64,000 bases of DNA from Malikia granosa. Lineage in GTDB: Bacteria > Pseudomonadota > Gammaproteobacteria > Burkholderiales > Burkholderiaceae_C. How positions within the stretch are numbered: the first letter of the stretch is position 1; each line of letters starts with the position of its first letter. The position numbers and the translations under genes were made by a program. The stretch is from contig NZ_PVLQ01000039.1 of assembly GCF_002980595.1 (NCBI RefSeq), forward strand, positions 1 through 64,000, written 5' to 3'. A model generated the notes under the pieces. That model did not search any database. It was not told the origin of the DNA and saw only the letters and a list, made by a program, of their open reading frames with translations. Below, in pieces: positions 16,579 to 26,859 of the stretch.

Positions 16579-19006
16579 TCAGTCCGTGAACCCGATGCTG
16601 CGCCGTTCCCTGACCTCGGGCTTGAGCCGGTGCTCGGCCTCGAGCTGTTCCAGCCAGCCCTCGGGGTCCAGCGCTTCCTGCAGGATCTCGAGCTGGCGCC
16701 TGACTGCCGCGTAGTCGCCCAGGCAGAGCAGCTCCAGCCGCAGCAGCCGTGCGCGCCAGGCCGGCTCCAGCGGCGCCTCTGCCGCGCCGAGCGCCTCGCG
16801 CGCGAACAGCGCCAGCCGCTGCTCGGGACGCAGCGGCTTGAACAGGATCTTGAAGCTGAAGCGGCGCAGCGCAGCGGCGTCGATGCGTTCCAGCAGGTTG
16901 GTGGTGCAGACGAAGATGCCCCGGAAGCGCTCCATGCCCTGCAGCATCTCGTTGACCTCGCTGAGCTCGTGGTGGCGCTGGGCGCCGCGCCGGTCGAGCA
17001 GGAAGCTGTCGGCCTCGTCGAGCAGCAGCAGCGCCTGTTCGGCCTCGGCCTCGGCGAACATCGCGGCCATCGCCTGTTCGGTCTCGCCGACGAACTTGCC
17101 GAGCAGGTCGCTGGCCTGGCGTCGCAGCAGCGGCCGGCCCAGCGCCTGCGCCAGCTGCTCGGCCAGCGCGGTCTTGCCGCTGCCCGGCACGCCGTGCAGG
17201 CAGAGCGAGCCATGGCCGCGCGCGCGCAGCGCCTCGATGATGCGCGGCAGCTCGTGGCGCGACTCGGTGTTGAGCCATTCCAGCCCGTAGCGCAGCGGGT
17301 CTTGCCGGCTGGCGGCCCCCTGGCGCCGGCCCAGCGCCAGGTCGGCCTGGCGCAGCTGGCGCTCGATCAGCTCGTCCCAGCGCCGCGCGGCGGCTTCGGC
17401 TGGCTCGGGCTGGCTCGGGCTGGCTGGCGCCGTCGCCGGCCACCAGGCGCGCGAAGCGCACCGCAGTGCCGATCTGCGCCGGCGTCAGCCCGCTGCGCCC
17501 GGCCAGGCGCGCGACCAGCTCGGGCGAGCTCGGCACCCCCTCGAGCGCCTTGCGCACCAGCTGCTCGCGCGCGCCCGGCGGCGGGCTGCCGAGCTCGAGG
17601 TGGTAGGCAAAGCGGCGCCGCACCGCCGGGTCGATCTGCTCGATCCGGTTCGTCACCCACAGCGTGGGCACCGGATTGTGCTCGAGCAGCTGGTTCAGCC
17701 AGCCCTTGCCGCCCGCGCCCGGCGCCGTCGCGCGGCCTTCGCCGGCCCGGCCGGCTGCACCATCGAGCGCCGGGAACACGTCCTCGACCTCGTCGAACAG
17801 CAGCGCCGAGCGGGCCGAGCCCTGCAGGAACACCTGGGCGATCTGCAGCGAGCGGTAGCGGTCGCGCCCGCTCAGCGCATGGCCCTCGCGGTCGGCGCAT
17901 TCCACCTCGAACAGCTCGAGCCCGGCTGCCTGTGCCAGCACGCGCGCCAGCTCGGTCTTGCCGGTGCCGGGCGGGCCGTAGAGCAGCAGGTTGACGCCAA
18001 TCTCCTGGCGCGCCACCGCCGAGCGCAGCAGCGCGCAGAGCAGGGCGGCGTCCTCGCGCACGAAGTCGAAATCGGCCAGCCCCAGTTCCGAGCGCGGTGC
18101 CGGCCGGGTGAACACCGCCATCAGCTCCTGGCGGTCGCGGTATTCGCGCAGCAGCACCGGCGGCAGCCGCTCGCTGACCTTCATCAGGTCGGCCAGGTCG
18201 GTGATGTGGTGCTCGGGTAGCAGGTTCTCGAGCAGGCCGAGGCGCTCGAGCCGGCTGCCGGCGCGCAGCGCCTCGGCCAGCTGGGCCGGCGCGGCGCCCG
18301 CGACCTCGGCGATCGCCGCGTAGGCCTCGTGCGCATTGCCGACCTTGAACTCGAGCAGCAACGCACGCAGCTCGCGCTGGTAGCGCGCCAGCGTGCCGTA
18401 GCGCAGCAGCGCCTGTTCGGCCGGGTTGAGCTGCAGCAGTTCGCCGAGCACCGCGATATTGCGCTCGAGCAGGCAATCCTGTCCGCCCAGGTGCCGGCCC
18501 AGCCAGCCGGCTGCGCTCGCCAGCAGTACCCGCAGGTCCTTGGGCACCTCGCGCGCATAGTCGTCGAGGTGGAAGAACAGGCTGCCTTCCTCGTAGGGGC
18601 CGAGCCAGAGCCCGAAGCGGTCGAGCCAGGCCCGGTCGTCCAGCCGGGACTGGCCTTGCCAGGGGCCTTCGTCGCCGCAGCGCCGCTGCAGGAAGGCGCG
18701 CAGGCGCTGCAGCAGGCCGAGCGGCCAGACCCAGTGGCGGCCGCTCAGTCCGATCAGCGGCACCAGTTCGCTGCGCAGGTCGAAGCGCGGACCGAGCCGG
18801 GCCGCCAGCGCGAGCACTAGCTGCGAGCACATCAGGTCCAGCGTCGGCGCCTGCTCGATGCCGACCGGCAGCAGCAGCTGGCCCGGGTCGGCCGGCCGGG
18901 TGCCGGCCTTCGGAACCTGCGGCAGCGGCTCGGGCAAGGCCGGCTCGGGCGGGCAGTCCGGGGCCGCCATCCATGTCTGCGCAGGCGATGTCGAGCGCTT
19001 GGCCAT
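16579..19006 (-). pseudogene. Tandem AAA ATPase gene, frameshifted by a 10-bp duplication
   Basis: Read in one piece this gene would encode about 805 residues with two AAA ATPase domains. The first domain (about residues 340-500) has Walker A GPPGTGKT, Walker B ALLFDEVEDVF and VTNRIEQIDPAVRRRF. The second has Walker A GVPGSGKTALAEQ, Walker B ALLLLDEADSF and CTTNLLERIDAAALRRF, but lies in another frame. The break is at 17401-17420, where TGGCTCGGGC occurs twice in tandem; removing one copy joins the frames cleanly. As it stands, translation keeps the first domain and continues out of frame to about 16487. An N-terminal region of about 300 residues has no recognised fold. The start at 19006 follows AGGAG. 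Sequencing error, strain variation or slippage-based switching are all possible. Confidence 0.72.
17401..17420. repeat. Perfect 10-bp tandem repeat at the AAA ATPase frameshift
   Basis: TGGCTCGGGC is present twice, flanked by degenerate units CGGCTTCGGC (17391-17400) and TGGCTGGCGC (17421-17430). Ten is not a multiple of three, so gain or loss of one unit switches the frame of the ATPase gene at about residue 530, in the linker between its two ATPase domains. Confidence 0.9.
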
Positions 19007-19362
19007 GCTGCTCCTCTCCAGGCGATCTCGGGGTCGCCGCTGCGCGAACCATAGCGCAGCGCGGCCCGGGCGCCAATAGGGTAAGCCTGGCGATTCGGCC
19101 CACGTTGACCGGCATGGATCCATGCATTTTTTGCATGTCATGGTGCTAGCCAGTTTCATGGCGGTTTCGTAAAATAGCCCACCTTGGCCGATACCGGGGC
19201 AGTTTGCGGGTCAAATCCGCGCCTGACAGCCCTTCGCTAGCCTGTGCGCGAGCGGAACCGGGCGCCGACCGAGAAGAGGTTTTTTGCCGGAAAAGGGATA
19301 TGGAAAAGCGTCAGGGCCGACGATTTTCCATATCGCTTTTTTTATTCTCTGGAGCCTTTCCC
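19007..19362. promoter_or_regulatory. Divergent region upstream of pckG and the AAA ATPase
   Basis: This 356-bp gap has no gene with a credible ribosome site. It holds the palindrome CATGGATCCATG (19113-19124) joined to CATGCA-N5-TGCATG (19121-19137), an operator-like cluster. TAAAAT at 19170-19175 could be a -10 element for pckG, although no good -35 was seen. The leader ends in a terminator-like hairpin at 19297-19343, listed separately. Confidence 0.45.
19297..19343 (+). terminator. Terminator-like hairpin in the pckG leader (attenuator candidate)
   Basis: GATATGGAAAA (19297-19307) pairs perfectly with TTTTCCATATC (19324-19334). An inner CGTC/GACG stem closes a 6-nt loop after one mismatch, and seven T residues follow at 19337-19343. 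This is a full intrinsic terminator on the plus strand, with no plus-strand gene for 2.8 kb upstream and pckG beginning 19 nt after the T run. It would therefore act in the pckG transcript itself unless a competing fold prevents it. Confidence 0.72.
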
Positions 19363-21231
19363 ATGAACGCACCCGTGCTGCAGGGCATCAATGCCCCCGC
19401 CTACGTCAAACATGCCAAGCTGATCGCCTGGGTTGCCGAGATGGCCGCCCTGTGCAAGCCTGCCAGCATCTACTGGTGCGACGGCTCGCAGGAAGAATAC
19501 GACCGCCTGTGCCAGCAGCTGGTCGACGCCGGCACCTTCAAGAAGCTGAACCCGGCCAAGCGCCCGGGCAGCTTCCTGGCCTGCTCCGACCCGTCCGACG
19601 TGGCCCGCGTCGAGGACCGCACCTACATCTGCTCCGAGAAGAAGGAAGACGCCGGCCCGACCAACAACTGGATGGCCCCGGCCGAGATGCGCGCCACCCT
19701 GAACCCGCTGTTCGACGGCTGCATGGCCGGCCGCACCATGTACGTGGTGCCGTTCTCGATGGGTCCGCTCGGCTCGCACATCGCCCACATCGGCGTCGAG
19801 CTGACCGACAGCGCCTATGTCGCCGTCAACCAGAAGCTGATGACCCGCATGGGCAAGGCCGTCTATGACGTGCTCGGCACCGACGGCGACTTCGTTCCCT
19901 GCATGCACACCGTCGGCGCCCCGCTGGCCGCCGGCGAGAAGGACAGCACCAGCTGGCCCTGCAACCCGACCGTCAAGTACATCGTCCACTACCCCGAGAC
20001 GCGCGAGATCTGGTCCTACGGCTCCGGCTACGGCGGCAACGCCCTGCTGGGCAAGAAGTGCCTGGCGCTGCGCATCGCCTCGACCATGGGCCGCGACCAG
20101 GGCTGGCTGGCCGAGCACATGCTGATCCTCGGCGTGACCAACCCCGAAGGCAAGAAGTACCACATCGCTGCCGCCTTCCCGAGCGCCTGCGGCAAGACCA
20201 ACTTCTCGATGCTGGTGCCGCCGGAAGCCGGCTTCAAGGGCTGGAAGGTCACCACCATCGGCGACGACATCGCCTGGATCAAGCCCCATGCCGACGGCAA
20301 GATGTACGCGATCAACCCGGAAGCCGGCTACTTCGGCGTCGCTCCGGGCACCAATATGCAGACCAACCCGAACTGCATGCGCTCGCTGGACAAGAACGTG
20401 ATCTTCACCAACGTCGCGCTGACCGATGACGGCGATGTCTGGTGGGAAGGCATGGAGAAGGACACCGGCGTCGTGCCCTCGCACCTGATCGACTGGCAGG
20501 GCAAGGACTGGACGCCCGAGATCGCCAAGCAGACCGGCGCCAAGGCCGCGCACCCGAACTCGCGCTTCACCGTCGCCGCGACCAACAACCCGGCGCTCGA
20601 CGCGCAGTGGGACGACGCCAACGGCGTGGCGATCGACGCCTTCATCTTCGGCGGCCGTCGCTCCAATACCGTGCCGCTGGCCACCGAAGCCCGCACCTGG
20701 ATCGAAGGCGTCTACATGGCCGCGACCATGGGCTCCGAGACCACCGCAGCCGCCTTCGGCGCCCAGGGCGTGGTGCGCCGCGACCCGTTCGCGATGCTGC
20801 CCTTCTGCGGCTACAACATGAGCGACTACTTCCAGCACTGGCTGGACATGGAGAAGAAGCTCGAAGCGACCGGCCACACCCTGCCCAAGATCTTCTGCGT
20901 CAACTGGTTCCGCAAGGGCGCTGATGGCAAGTTCGTCTGGCCGGGCTACGGCGAGAACATGCGCGTCATGAAGTGGATGATCGACCGCATCGAAGGCCAG
21001 GTGGAAGGCGAAGACCATGCCTTCGGTATCAGCCCGACCTACGAGGAAATCAACTGGGAAGGCCTGGACTTCAGCCGCGAGCAGTTCGCGTCGGTCACCG
21101 ACATGAACCCCGAGCACTGGAAGGCCGAGCTGGCGCTGCACGACGAGCATTTCGAGAAGCTGGCCTACCACCTGCCGCAGGAGCTGGTCGCGACCAAGGC
21201 CCAGATGGAAGCCCGCATCCTGGGTCAGTGA
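19363..21231 (+). CDS. pckG: Phosphoenolpyruvate carboxykinase (GTP)
   Basis: A 622-residue GTP-dependent PEP carboxykinase that converts oxaloacetate and GTP to PEP, CO2 and GDP in the cytosol, the first committed step of gluconeogenesis from organic acids. The P-loop [13 protein letters not shown], the metal-site segment TTIGDDIAW, and the guanine-pocket region [12 protein letters not shown]-like (here [16 protein letters not shown]) all match the GTP family and not the ATP family. Length is normal. The ATG at 19363 follows GGAGCC and begins the conserved MNAPVLQG; an in-frame upstream extension to 19204 would run through the terminator-like hairpin and is rejected. It is probably a single-gene unit with its own terminator. 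Confidence 0.96.
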   Translation: MNAPVLQGINAPAYVKHAKLIAWVAEMAALCKPASIYWCDGSQEEYDRLCQQLVDAGTFKKLNPAKRPGSFLACSDPSDVARVEDRTYICSEKKEDAGPTNNWMAPAEMRATLNPLFDGCMAGRTMYVVPFSMGPLGSHIAHIGVELTDSAYVAVNQKLMTRMGKAVYDVLGTDGDFVPCMHTVGAPLAAGEKDSTSWPCNPTVKYIVHYPETREIWSYGSGYGGNALLGKKCLALRIASTMGRDQGWLAEHMLILGVTNPEGKKYHIAAAFPSACGKTNFSMLVPPEAGFKGWKVTTIGDDIAWIKPHADGKMYAINPEAGYFGVAPGTNMQTNPNCMRSLDKNVIFTNVALTDDGDVWWEGMEKDTGVVPSHLIDWQGKDWTPEIAKQTGAKAAHPNSRFTVAATNNPALDAQWDDANGVAIDAFIFGGRRSNTVPLATEARTWIEGVYMAATMGSETTAAAFGAQGVVRRDPFAMLPFCGYNMSDYFQHWLDMEKKLEATGHTLPKIFCVNWFRKGADGKFVWPGYGENMRVMKWMIDRIEGQVEGEDHAFGISPTYEEINWEGLDFSREQFASVTDMNPEHWKAELALHDEHFEKLAYHLPQELVATKAQMEARILGQ

Positions 21232-21239
21232 TGAGCCCA

Positions 21240-21320
21240 GGCGGGACCTGAGTCCCGCCCGGCCCCGCAAGGGACCCCGCCCAAGCCCGCCCGAGCCCCG
21301 GCTCGCCGCGGGCTTTGTCT
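21240..21320 (+). terminator. Two hairpins downstream of pckG
   Basis: GGCGGGAC-CTGA-GTCCCGCC (21240-21259) is a perfect 8-bp stem with a tetraloop. A second, longer stem pairs AAGCCCGC (21283-21290) with GCGGGCTT (21308-21315), with an inner CGAG/CTCG stem, and is followed by TTTGTCTT. The second is the likely intrinsic terminator; the first may stabilise the mRNA 3' end. Confidence 0.65.
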
Positions 21321-21386
21321 TGTCCGGGGCTGGGCCGCCCTTTCAGTACAATCGCCGGCCCGACGACCGGCTCTCTAGGAAATTCC

Positions 21387-21686
21387 ATGCATTATTCAGT
21401 CTCCCACCACAAGCTCAAGCTGGTCCTGGCGGCCCATGGCCTGTCCTCCGGCGATGCCGGCGGCATCGACCAGCTGTTCGGTGGCGCCGATGGCTATTAC
21501 TGGTTCGGCACCCTGCGCGATCTCTGTCCGCCCGGCGCGACCATCAGCTGGGAAAACCAGTACGAGATGGTCAAGGCGATCCAGGCGCACGAGAACGCCA
21601 CCGCCGAGGAAGACGAGATGAAGCCGCAGGTTCCGAGCGCGGCCAATATCGCGGCCCTGTCCAAGCTGCTCTGCGATCCGATCTGA
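21387..21686 (+). CDS. Conserved-looking 99-residue protein of unknown function
   Basis: A 99-residue soluble protein without signal peptide or membrane helix. It begins MHYSVSHHKLKLVLAAHGLS and has an aromatic stretch GGADGYYWFGTLRDLCPPGA followed by an acidic ENATAEEDE segment. I do not recognise the family. AGGA lies 6 nt before the ATG, and codon use matches the neighbours, so it is likely real. It stands between the pckG terminator and the ABC exporter operon, in the same direction as both. A function cannot be assigned. Confidence 0.7.
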   Translation: MHYSVSHHKLKLVLAAHGLSSGDAGGIDQLFGGADGYYWFGTLRDLCPPGATISWENQYEMVKAIQAHENATAEEDEMKPQVPSAANIAALSKLLCDPI

Positions 21687-21763
21687 GCTGAACCGGCCCC
21701 GACGCCGGCCGTCATGGCCCTGGGCCCCGTCGCATAATGGGGAAAAAGCTCAGGGATATCAAC

Positions 21764-22834
21764 ATGACAAGTCGGTGGAAGTCGGCCCTCTGGCCGCTGG
21801 TCCTGCTGGCAGCGCTGGCTGTCGGGTTGTTCTGGTGGGCACCCTGGCACGCCTCGGGCCTGCCCGCGGGCCTGGTCAAGGGCAATGGCCGCATCGAGGC
21901 GACCGAGATCGCGGTCGCCAGCAAGCTCGCCGGCCGGGTGATGGCGGTCGAGGTCGGCGAGGGCGAGTTCGTCAAGGCCGGCCAGGTGCTGGCCCGGATG
22001 CAGGTCGACAGCCTGCAGGCCCAGCGCGACGAGGCGCTGGCCCGCCTGCAGCAGGCCCAGCAGGCGGTCGGCACCGCCGAGGTCCAGGTGGCCCAGGCCG
22101 AGAGCAACCACCAGGCCGCGCTGGCGCTGGTGGTGCAGCGCGAGAGCGAGCTCGACATGGCGCAGCGCAAGCTGCTGCGCTCGGAGCAGTTGGCGCGCGA
22201 AGGTTTCTTTTCCGATCAGTTGCTCGAGGATGACCGCGCCAAGCGGCGCAACCAGCAGGCCATCCTGAGCGCGGCCCAGGCCCAGGCGCGTGCTGCCGAG
22301 GCCGCCATGCGGGCCGCCAGCACCCAGGTCCCCGCCGCCCAGGCCCAGGTTCGGGCCCTCGAGGCCACGCTGGCCCGCATCGATGTCGAGCTGGCCGACA
22401 GCGTGCTCAAGGCGCCGCGCGACGGCCGGGTCCAGTTCCTGGTCGCGCAGCCGGGCGAGATCGTCGCCGCGGGCGGCCGGGTGCTCGAGCTGGTCGACCT
22501 GACCGATGTCTACCTGACCTTCTTCCTGCCCGAGACCGTCGCCGGCCGGGTCGCGCTCGGCAGCGAGGTGCGGCTGCTGCTCGACGCCGCGCCGCAGTTC
22601 GCGATCCCGGCCAAGGTCTCTTTCGTCGCCAGCCAGGCCCAGTTCACGCCCAAAACGATCGAGACCGCCAGCGAGCGCCAGAAGCTGATGTTCCGCGTCC
22701 GGGCCCAGGTCGAGCGCGAGCTGCTGCTGCGCCACCTCGAGCAGGTCAAGACCGGCCTGCCCGGCGTGGCCTGGCTCAAGCTCGATCCCCAGGCCGCCTG
22801 GCCGGCCGAGCTGGCGCTCAAGGGGCAGCCGTGA
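21764..22834 (+). CDS. HlyD-type membrane fusion protein (YhiI-like)
   Basis: A 356-residue periplasmic adaptor. One N-terminal membrane segment ([16 protein letters not shown]) is followed by a biotinyl-lipoyl-like domain ([19 protein letters not shown]), a long alanine/glutamine-rich coiled-coil hairpin (about residues 75-205), and a beta-barrel segment ([19 protein letters not shown]). The ATG at 21764 has AGGG upstream; the ATG at 21737 has no ribosome site. The order adaptor, double-ATPase/permease fusion, permease matches E. coli yhiI-rbbA-yhhJ. It should link the inner-membrane exporter to an outer-membrane channel. Confidence 0.87.
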   Translation: MTSRWKSALWPLVLLAALAVGLFWWAPWHASGLPAGLVKGNGRIEATEIAVASKLAGRVMAVEVGEGEFVKAGQVLARMQVDSLQAQRDEALARLQQAQQAVGTAEVQVAQAESNHQAALALVVQRESELDMAQRKLLRSEQLAREGFFSDQLLEDDRAKRRNQQAILSAAQAQARAAEAAMRAASTQVPAAQAQVRALEATLARIDVELADSVLKAPRDGRVQFLVAQPGEIVAAGGRVLELVDLTDVYLTFFLPETVAGRVALGSEVRLLLDAAPQFAIPAKVSFVASQAQFTPKTIETASERQKLMFRVRAQVERELLLRHLEQVKTGLPGVAWLKLDPQAAWPAELALKGQP

Positions 22835-25677
22835 TGCGGCCGGCCCCCCTGGATGGCGCGCTGGCTCCGGTCGCGCGGCTCGAGGGGGTGGAGCAGCGTT
22901 ACGGCCAGGTGGTCGCGCTCGCGGGCCTGACGCTGCAGATTCCGGCCGCCTGCCGGGTCGGGCTGATCGGCCCGGATGGGGTCGGCAAGTCCAGCCTGCT
23001 GTCGCTGCTGGCCGGCGCGCGCGCGTTGCAGGCCGGCCGGATCGAGGTGCTGGGCGGCGACATGGCGCGCCAGCAGCACCGGCGCGAAGTCTGTCCCCGC
23101 ATCGCCTACATGCCGCAGGGCCTGGGCAAGAACCTCTATCCGACCCTGTCGGTCGAGGAGAACCTGCAGTTCTTCGCCCGCCTGTTCGGCCACGAGGCGG
23201 CCGAGCGGCGCCAGCGCATCGACCAGCTGACCCAGGCCACTGGCCTGCAGCCCTTCCTGGCGCGTCCGGTCGGCCAGCTGTCGGGCGGCATGAAGCAGAA
23301 GCTCGGCCTGTGCTGCGCGCTGATCCACGACCCGGACCTGCTGATCCTCGACGAGCCGACCACCGGGGTCGATCCGCTGGCCCGGGCCCAGTTCTGGCAG
23401 CTGATCGACGGCATCCGGGCCCAGCGCCCGGACATGAGCGTGCTGGTGGCGACCGCCTACATGGACGAGGCGCAGCGCTTCGACTGGCTGATCGCGCTGG
23501 ACGCCGGCCAGGTGCTGGCCGAGGGCCGGCCGGCCGAGCTGCTGCAGCGCACCGGGGCCGCGACCCTGGAGGCGGCCTTCATTGCCTTGCTGCCCGAGGC
23601 CAGGCGGCAGGGCTACCGGGCGATCGAGATCCCGCCGCTCGAGCCGGACCAGGAGCTGGCGATCGAGGCCGACGGGCTGACGATGCGCTTTGGCGACTTC
23701 GTCGCGGTGGACCAGGTCAGCCTGCGCATCCGGCGCGGCGAGATCTTCGGCTTCCTGGGCTCGAACGGCTGCGGCAAGTCGACCACGATGAAGATGCTGA
23801 CCGGCCTGCTGCCGGCCAGCTCGGGCCAGGCCAGGCTGTTCGGCCATCCGGTCGACCCGAAGGACATGGCGACGCGGCGCCGGGTCGGCTACATGTCGCA
23901 GTCCTTTTCGCTCTACGGCGAGCTGACGGTGGCGCAGAACCTGGCGCTGCACGCGCGCCTGTTCCATGTGCCCGAGGCCGAGGTCGCGCAGCGGGTGGCC
24001 GAGATGGTCGGGCGCTTCGGCCTGGCCGAGGTGCTGGCCGAGCTGCCCGAAAAATTGCCGCTCGGCATGCGCCAGCGCCTGTCGCTGGCGGTGGCCATGG
24101 TGCACCGACCTGAGCTGCTGATCCTCGACGAGCCGACCTCGGGCGTGGACCCGATCGCGCGCGACAACTTTTGGCGCCTGATGATCGAGCTGGCGCGGCG
24201 CGACAGGGTCACGATCTTCATCTCGACCCATTTCATGAACGAGGCCGAGCGCTGCGACCGGATCTCGCTGATGCATGCCGGCCGGCTGCTGGCCAGCGCG
24301 GCGCCGGCGGCCATCGTCGCCGAGCGCGGCGCGGCGACGCTCGAAGAAGCCTTCATCGCCCACCTGCTGGCGGCGGGTGGCGGCGCTGGGCCCGGCAGCG
24401 AGCTTACGCGACCGGGGCTGCCCGCCAGTCCGGCTCCTACGGCTGCCCTGGCCTTGCCGGCGGCAGCTGCGGCTGCAGCGCCGGGCCAGTCCCCGGCCGC
24501 TGACGCGCAAGGCGCGCACGCCGCGATCCGCCCGCAGGCCGCAGGCCGGTGGCGGCGCAGCCTGCGCCGGGTCTACAGCTACAGCTGGCGCGAGGCGCTC
24601 GAGCTGCAGCGCGACCCGGTCAGAGGCGCGCTGGCGCTGCTGGGCTCGCTGCTGCTGATGTTCGTGATGGGCTATGGCATCAGCATGGATGTCGAGCACC
24701 TGCGCTATGCCATGCTCGACCGCGACCAGACCCCCTTGAGCCGCGACTATGCGCTGAACCTGTCGGGCTCGAACTACTTCGTCGAACGGCCGCCGCTGCA
24801 GGACTATGCCGAGCTCGACCAGCGCCTGCGCAGCGGCGAGCTGTCGTTGGCGCTCGAGATCCCGCCCGGCTTCGCGCGCCGGGTCGCGCGCGGCGACGCG
24901 GTGCAGGTCGCGGCCTGGATCGACGGCGCGATGCCGCAGCGCGCCGAGACGGTGAGCGGCTTCGTCCAGGGCATGCACCAGCATTGGCTGGCGCAGCAGC
25001 AGCGCCAGCGCACCGGGGTGGCGCCGGCCGTGCCGGTCAGCGTCGAGACGCGCTTTCGCTACAACCCCGACATCAAGAGCCTGCCCGCGATGGTGCCGGC
25101 GGTGGTCCCGCTGCTGCTGCTGATGTTGCCGGCCATGCTGACGGCGCTGGCCGTGGTGCGCGAGAAGGAGCTGGGCTCGATCATCAACCTCTATGTCACG
25201 CCGACCAGCCGCACCGAGTTCCTGCTCGGCAAGCAGCTGCCCTATGTCGTGCTGGCGATGGTCAACTTCGGCCTGATGAGCCTGGCCGCCGTCACGCTGT
25301 TCGGCGTGCCGATGACGGGCAGCTTCGCCACGCTGGCGCTGGCCGCGCTGCTCTACAGCCTGAGCTCGACCGGCATGGGCCTGCTGGCCTCGACCCTGGT
25401 GCGCAGCCAGATCGCCGCCATCTTCTTCGCCATGGTCGGCACGCTGATCCCGGCGGTGCAGTTCGCCGGCCTGATCCACCCGGTCTCCTCGCTCGAGGGC
25501 ATGGGGCGCTGGATCGGCGAGATCTACCCGGCCAGCCACATGTTCGTGATCAGCCGCGGCGTGTTCAGCAAGGCGCTCGGCTTTGACGATCTGGCGGCCA
25601 GCTTCTGGCCGCTGCTGCTGGCCGCGCCGCTGATCCTGGGGCTGGCGGTGCTCTTGCTCAGGAAGCAGGAGAAATGA
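22834..25677 (+). CDS. rbbA: ABC exporter with two ATPase domains fused to a permease (RbbA/YhiH type)
   Basis: A 947-residue fusion. The first ATPase domain (about 10-240) has [19 protein letters not shown] and [12 protein letters not shown]. The second (about 270-500) has [10 protein letters not shown] and [12 protein letters not shown], but its signature is [10 protein letters not shown] rather than LSGGQ, so it may be weak catalytically. An alanine-rich linker follows (about 520-570). The ABC-2 membrane domain (about 590-947) has six hydrophobic segments and a large periplasmic loop. The ATG overlaps the stop of the adaptor gene (TGATG). The RbbA name refers to E. coli ribosome association; here export is the safer inference. 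Confidence 0.87.
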   Translation: MRPAPLDGALAPVARLEGVEQRYGQVVALAGLTLQIPAACRVGLIGPDGVGKSSLLSLLAGARALQAGRIEVLGGDMARQQHRREVCPRIAYMPQGLGKNLYPTLSVEENLQFFARLFGHEAAERRQRIDQLTQATGLQPFLARPVGQLSGGMKQKLGLCCALIHDPDLLILDEPTTGVDPLARAQFWQLIDGIRAQRPDMSVLVATAYMDEAQRFDWLIALDAGQVLAEGRPAELLQRTGAATLEAAFIALLPEARRQGYRAIEIPPLEPDQELAIEADGLTMRFGDFVAVDQVSLRIRRGEIFGFLGSNGCGKSTTMKMLTGLLPASSGQARLFGHPVDPKDMATRRRVGYMSQSFSLYGELTVAQNLALHARLFHVPEAEVAQRVAEMVGRFGLAEVLAELPEKLPLGMRQRLSLAVAMVHRPELLILDEPTSGVDPIARDNFWRLMIELARRDRVTIFISTHFMNEAERCDRISLMHAGRLLASAAPAAIVAERGAATLEEAFIAHLLAAGGGAGPGSELTRPGLPASPAPTAALALPAAAAAAAPGQSPAADAQGAHAAIRPQAAGRWRRSLRRVYSYSWREALELQRDPVRGALALLGSLLLMFVMGYGISMDVEHLRYAMLDRDQTPLSRDYALNLSGSNYFVERPPLQDYAELDQRLRSGELSLALEIPPGFARRVARGDAVQVAAWIDGAMPQRAETVSGFVQGMHQHWLAQQQRQRTGVAPAVPVSVETRFRYNPDIKSLPAMVPAVVPLLLLMLPAMLTALAVVREKELGSIINLYVTPTSRTEFLLGKQLPYVVLAMVNFGLMSLAAVTLFGVPMTGSFATLALAALLYSLSSTGMGLLASTLVRSQIAAIFFAMVGTLIPAVQFAGLIHPVSSLEGMGRWIGEIYPASHMFVISRGVFSKALGFDDLAASFWPLLLAAPLILGLAVLLLRKQEK

Positions 25678-26804
25678 TGCTGCGCCACCTCGCCAACATC
25701 TACCGCCTCGGCGTCAAGGAGCTCTGGAGCCTGTGGCGCGACCCGATGATGCTGTTCCTGATCGGCTACACCTTCACGGTCGCGGTCTATACCGCCGGCA
25801 CCGCGATGCCCGAGACCTTGCACCGCACGCCGATCGCGATCGTCGACGAGGACGACTCGGCGCTGTCGCAGCGCCTCATCGGCGCCTTCTACCCGCCCTC
25901 GTTCACGCCGCCGGTGCGCATCAGCCAGGCCGAGGTCGATCCCGGCCTCGATGCCGGCCGCTACACCCTGGTGCTGGCGATTCCGCCCGACTTCCAGCGC
26001 GACCTGCTGGCCGGCCGCTCGCCGGCGCTGCAGCTCAACCTCGACGCGACCCGCATGAGCCAGGCCTTCGCCGGCAGCGGCTTCGCGCAGCAGATCGTGC
26101 TGGGCGAGGTGGCCGAGTTCCTGCAGCGCCAGCGCGTCGTGACGCCGAGCCCGGTCGAGCTGGCGACCCGGGTCCGCTTCAACCCGACCCTGTCCAACAC
26201 CTGGTTCGGTTCGCCGATGGAGCTGGTCAACCTGATCACGATGCTGTCGATCATCCTGACCGGCGCGGCGCTGATCCGCGAGCGCGAGCATGGCACGGTC
26301 GAGCATCTGCTGGTGATGCCGGTCACCCCGACCGAGATCATGCTGGCCAAGATCTGGGCCATGGCGCTGGTGGTGCTGCTGGCGTCGGCGCTGTCGCTCA
26401 ACGGCGTGATCCGCGGCCTGCTGCAGGTGCCGATCGAGGGCTCGCTCGGGCTGTTCTTCTGCGGCGTGACGTTGCACCTGTTCGCGACCACCTCGATGGG
26501 CATCTTCATGGCGACGCTGGCGCGCAGCATGCCGCAGTTCGGCCTGCTGATGGTGCTGGTGATGATGCCGCTGCAGATGCTGTCGGGCGGCGTGACCCCG
26601 CGCGAGAGCATGCCGGCCTGGGTGCAGTGGGCGATGTCGCTGGCGCCGACCACCCATTTCACCGAGCTGAGCCAGGCCATCCTCTACCGGGGCGCCGGCA
26701 TCGACGTGGTCTGGAGCTCCTTCGTCGCGCTGGCGCTGATCGGCTCGGTGCTGTTCGCGCTGTCGCTGCGGCGCTTTCGCGCCACCATCGCCCAGCTGGC
26801 CTGA
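25674..26804 (+). CDS. yhhJ: ABC-2 family permease (YhhJ-like)
   Basis: A 376-residue ABC-2 permease: one N-terminal membrane helix, a large periplasmic domain (about residues 45-170), then five further hydrophobic segments including [19 protein letters not shown] and [18 protein letters not shown]. It overlaps the preceding gene by ATGA (25674-25677) and has GGAG 4 nt upstream. It would form the second half-channel of the exporter. The substrate is unknown; related systems export drugs or hydrophobic compounds. Confidence 0.87.
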   Translation: MMLRHLANIYRLGVKELWSLWRDPMMLFLIGYTFTVAVYTAGTAMPETLHRTPIAIVDEDDSALSQRLIGAFYPPSFTPPVRISQAEVDPGLDAGRYTLVLAIPPDFQRDLLAGRSPALQLNLDATRMSQAFAGSGFAQQIVLGEVAEFLQRQRVVTPSPVELATRVRFNPTLSNTWFGSPMELVNLITMLSIILTGAALIREREHGTVEHLLVMPVTPTEIMLAKIWAMALVVLLASALSLNGVIRGLLQVPIEGSLGLFFCGVTLHLFATTSMGIFMATLARSMPQFGLLMVLVMMPLQMLSGGVTPRESMPAWVQWAMSLAPTTHFTELSQAILYRGAGIDVVWSSFVALALIGSVLFALSLRRFRATIAQLA

Positions 26805-26859
26805 GCTGGGCTGGGGTGAGGCAAGGCCCAGCCCGCCTGCCGTCCCCCGCCTGCCGCCC

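Noticed and set aside
16487-17400. The continuing frame after the AAA ATPase frameshift as a genuine C-terminal domain.
   Set aside because: It is Arg/Ala/Gly-rich sequence without motif, while the alternative frame over the same DNA encodes a complete second AAA domain.
19204-19362. An N-terminal extension of PEP carboxykinase by 53 residues.
   Set aside because: The extension covers the leader hairpin, lacks family similarity and has no ribosome site; ATG 19363 matches the usual N-terminus and has GGAG upstream.
22510-25539. A very long open frame (about 1000 codons) antisense to the HlyD/RbbA exporter genes, and a similar one of about 880 codons antisense to the tcu operon (5160-7814).
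   Set aside because: Both are shadows of high-GC codon use: composition is rich in Arg, Gln, His, Ala and Gly with no domain motif, and the opposite strand carries unmistakable protein families.
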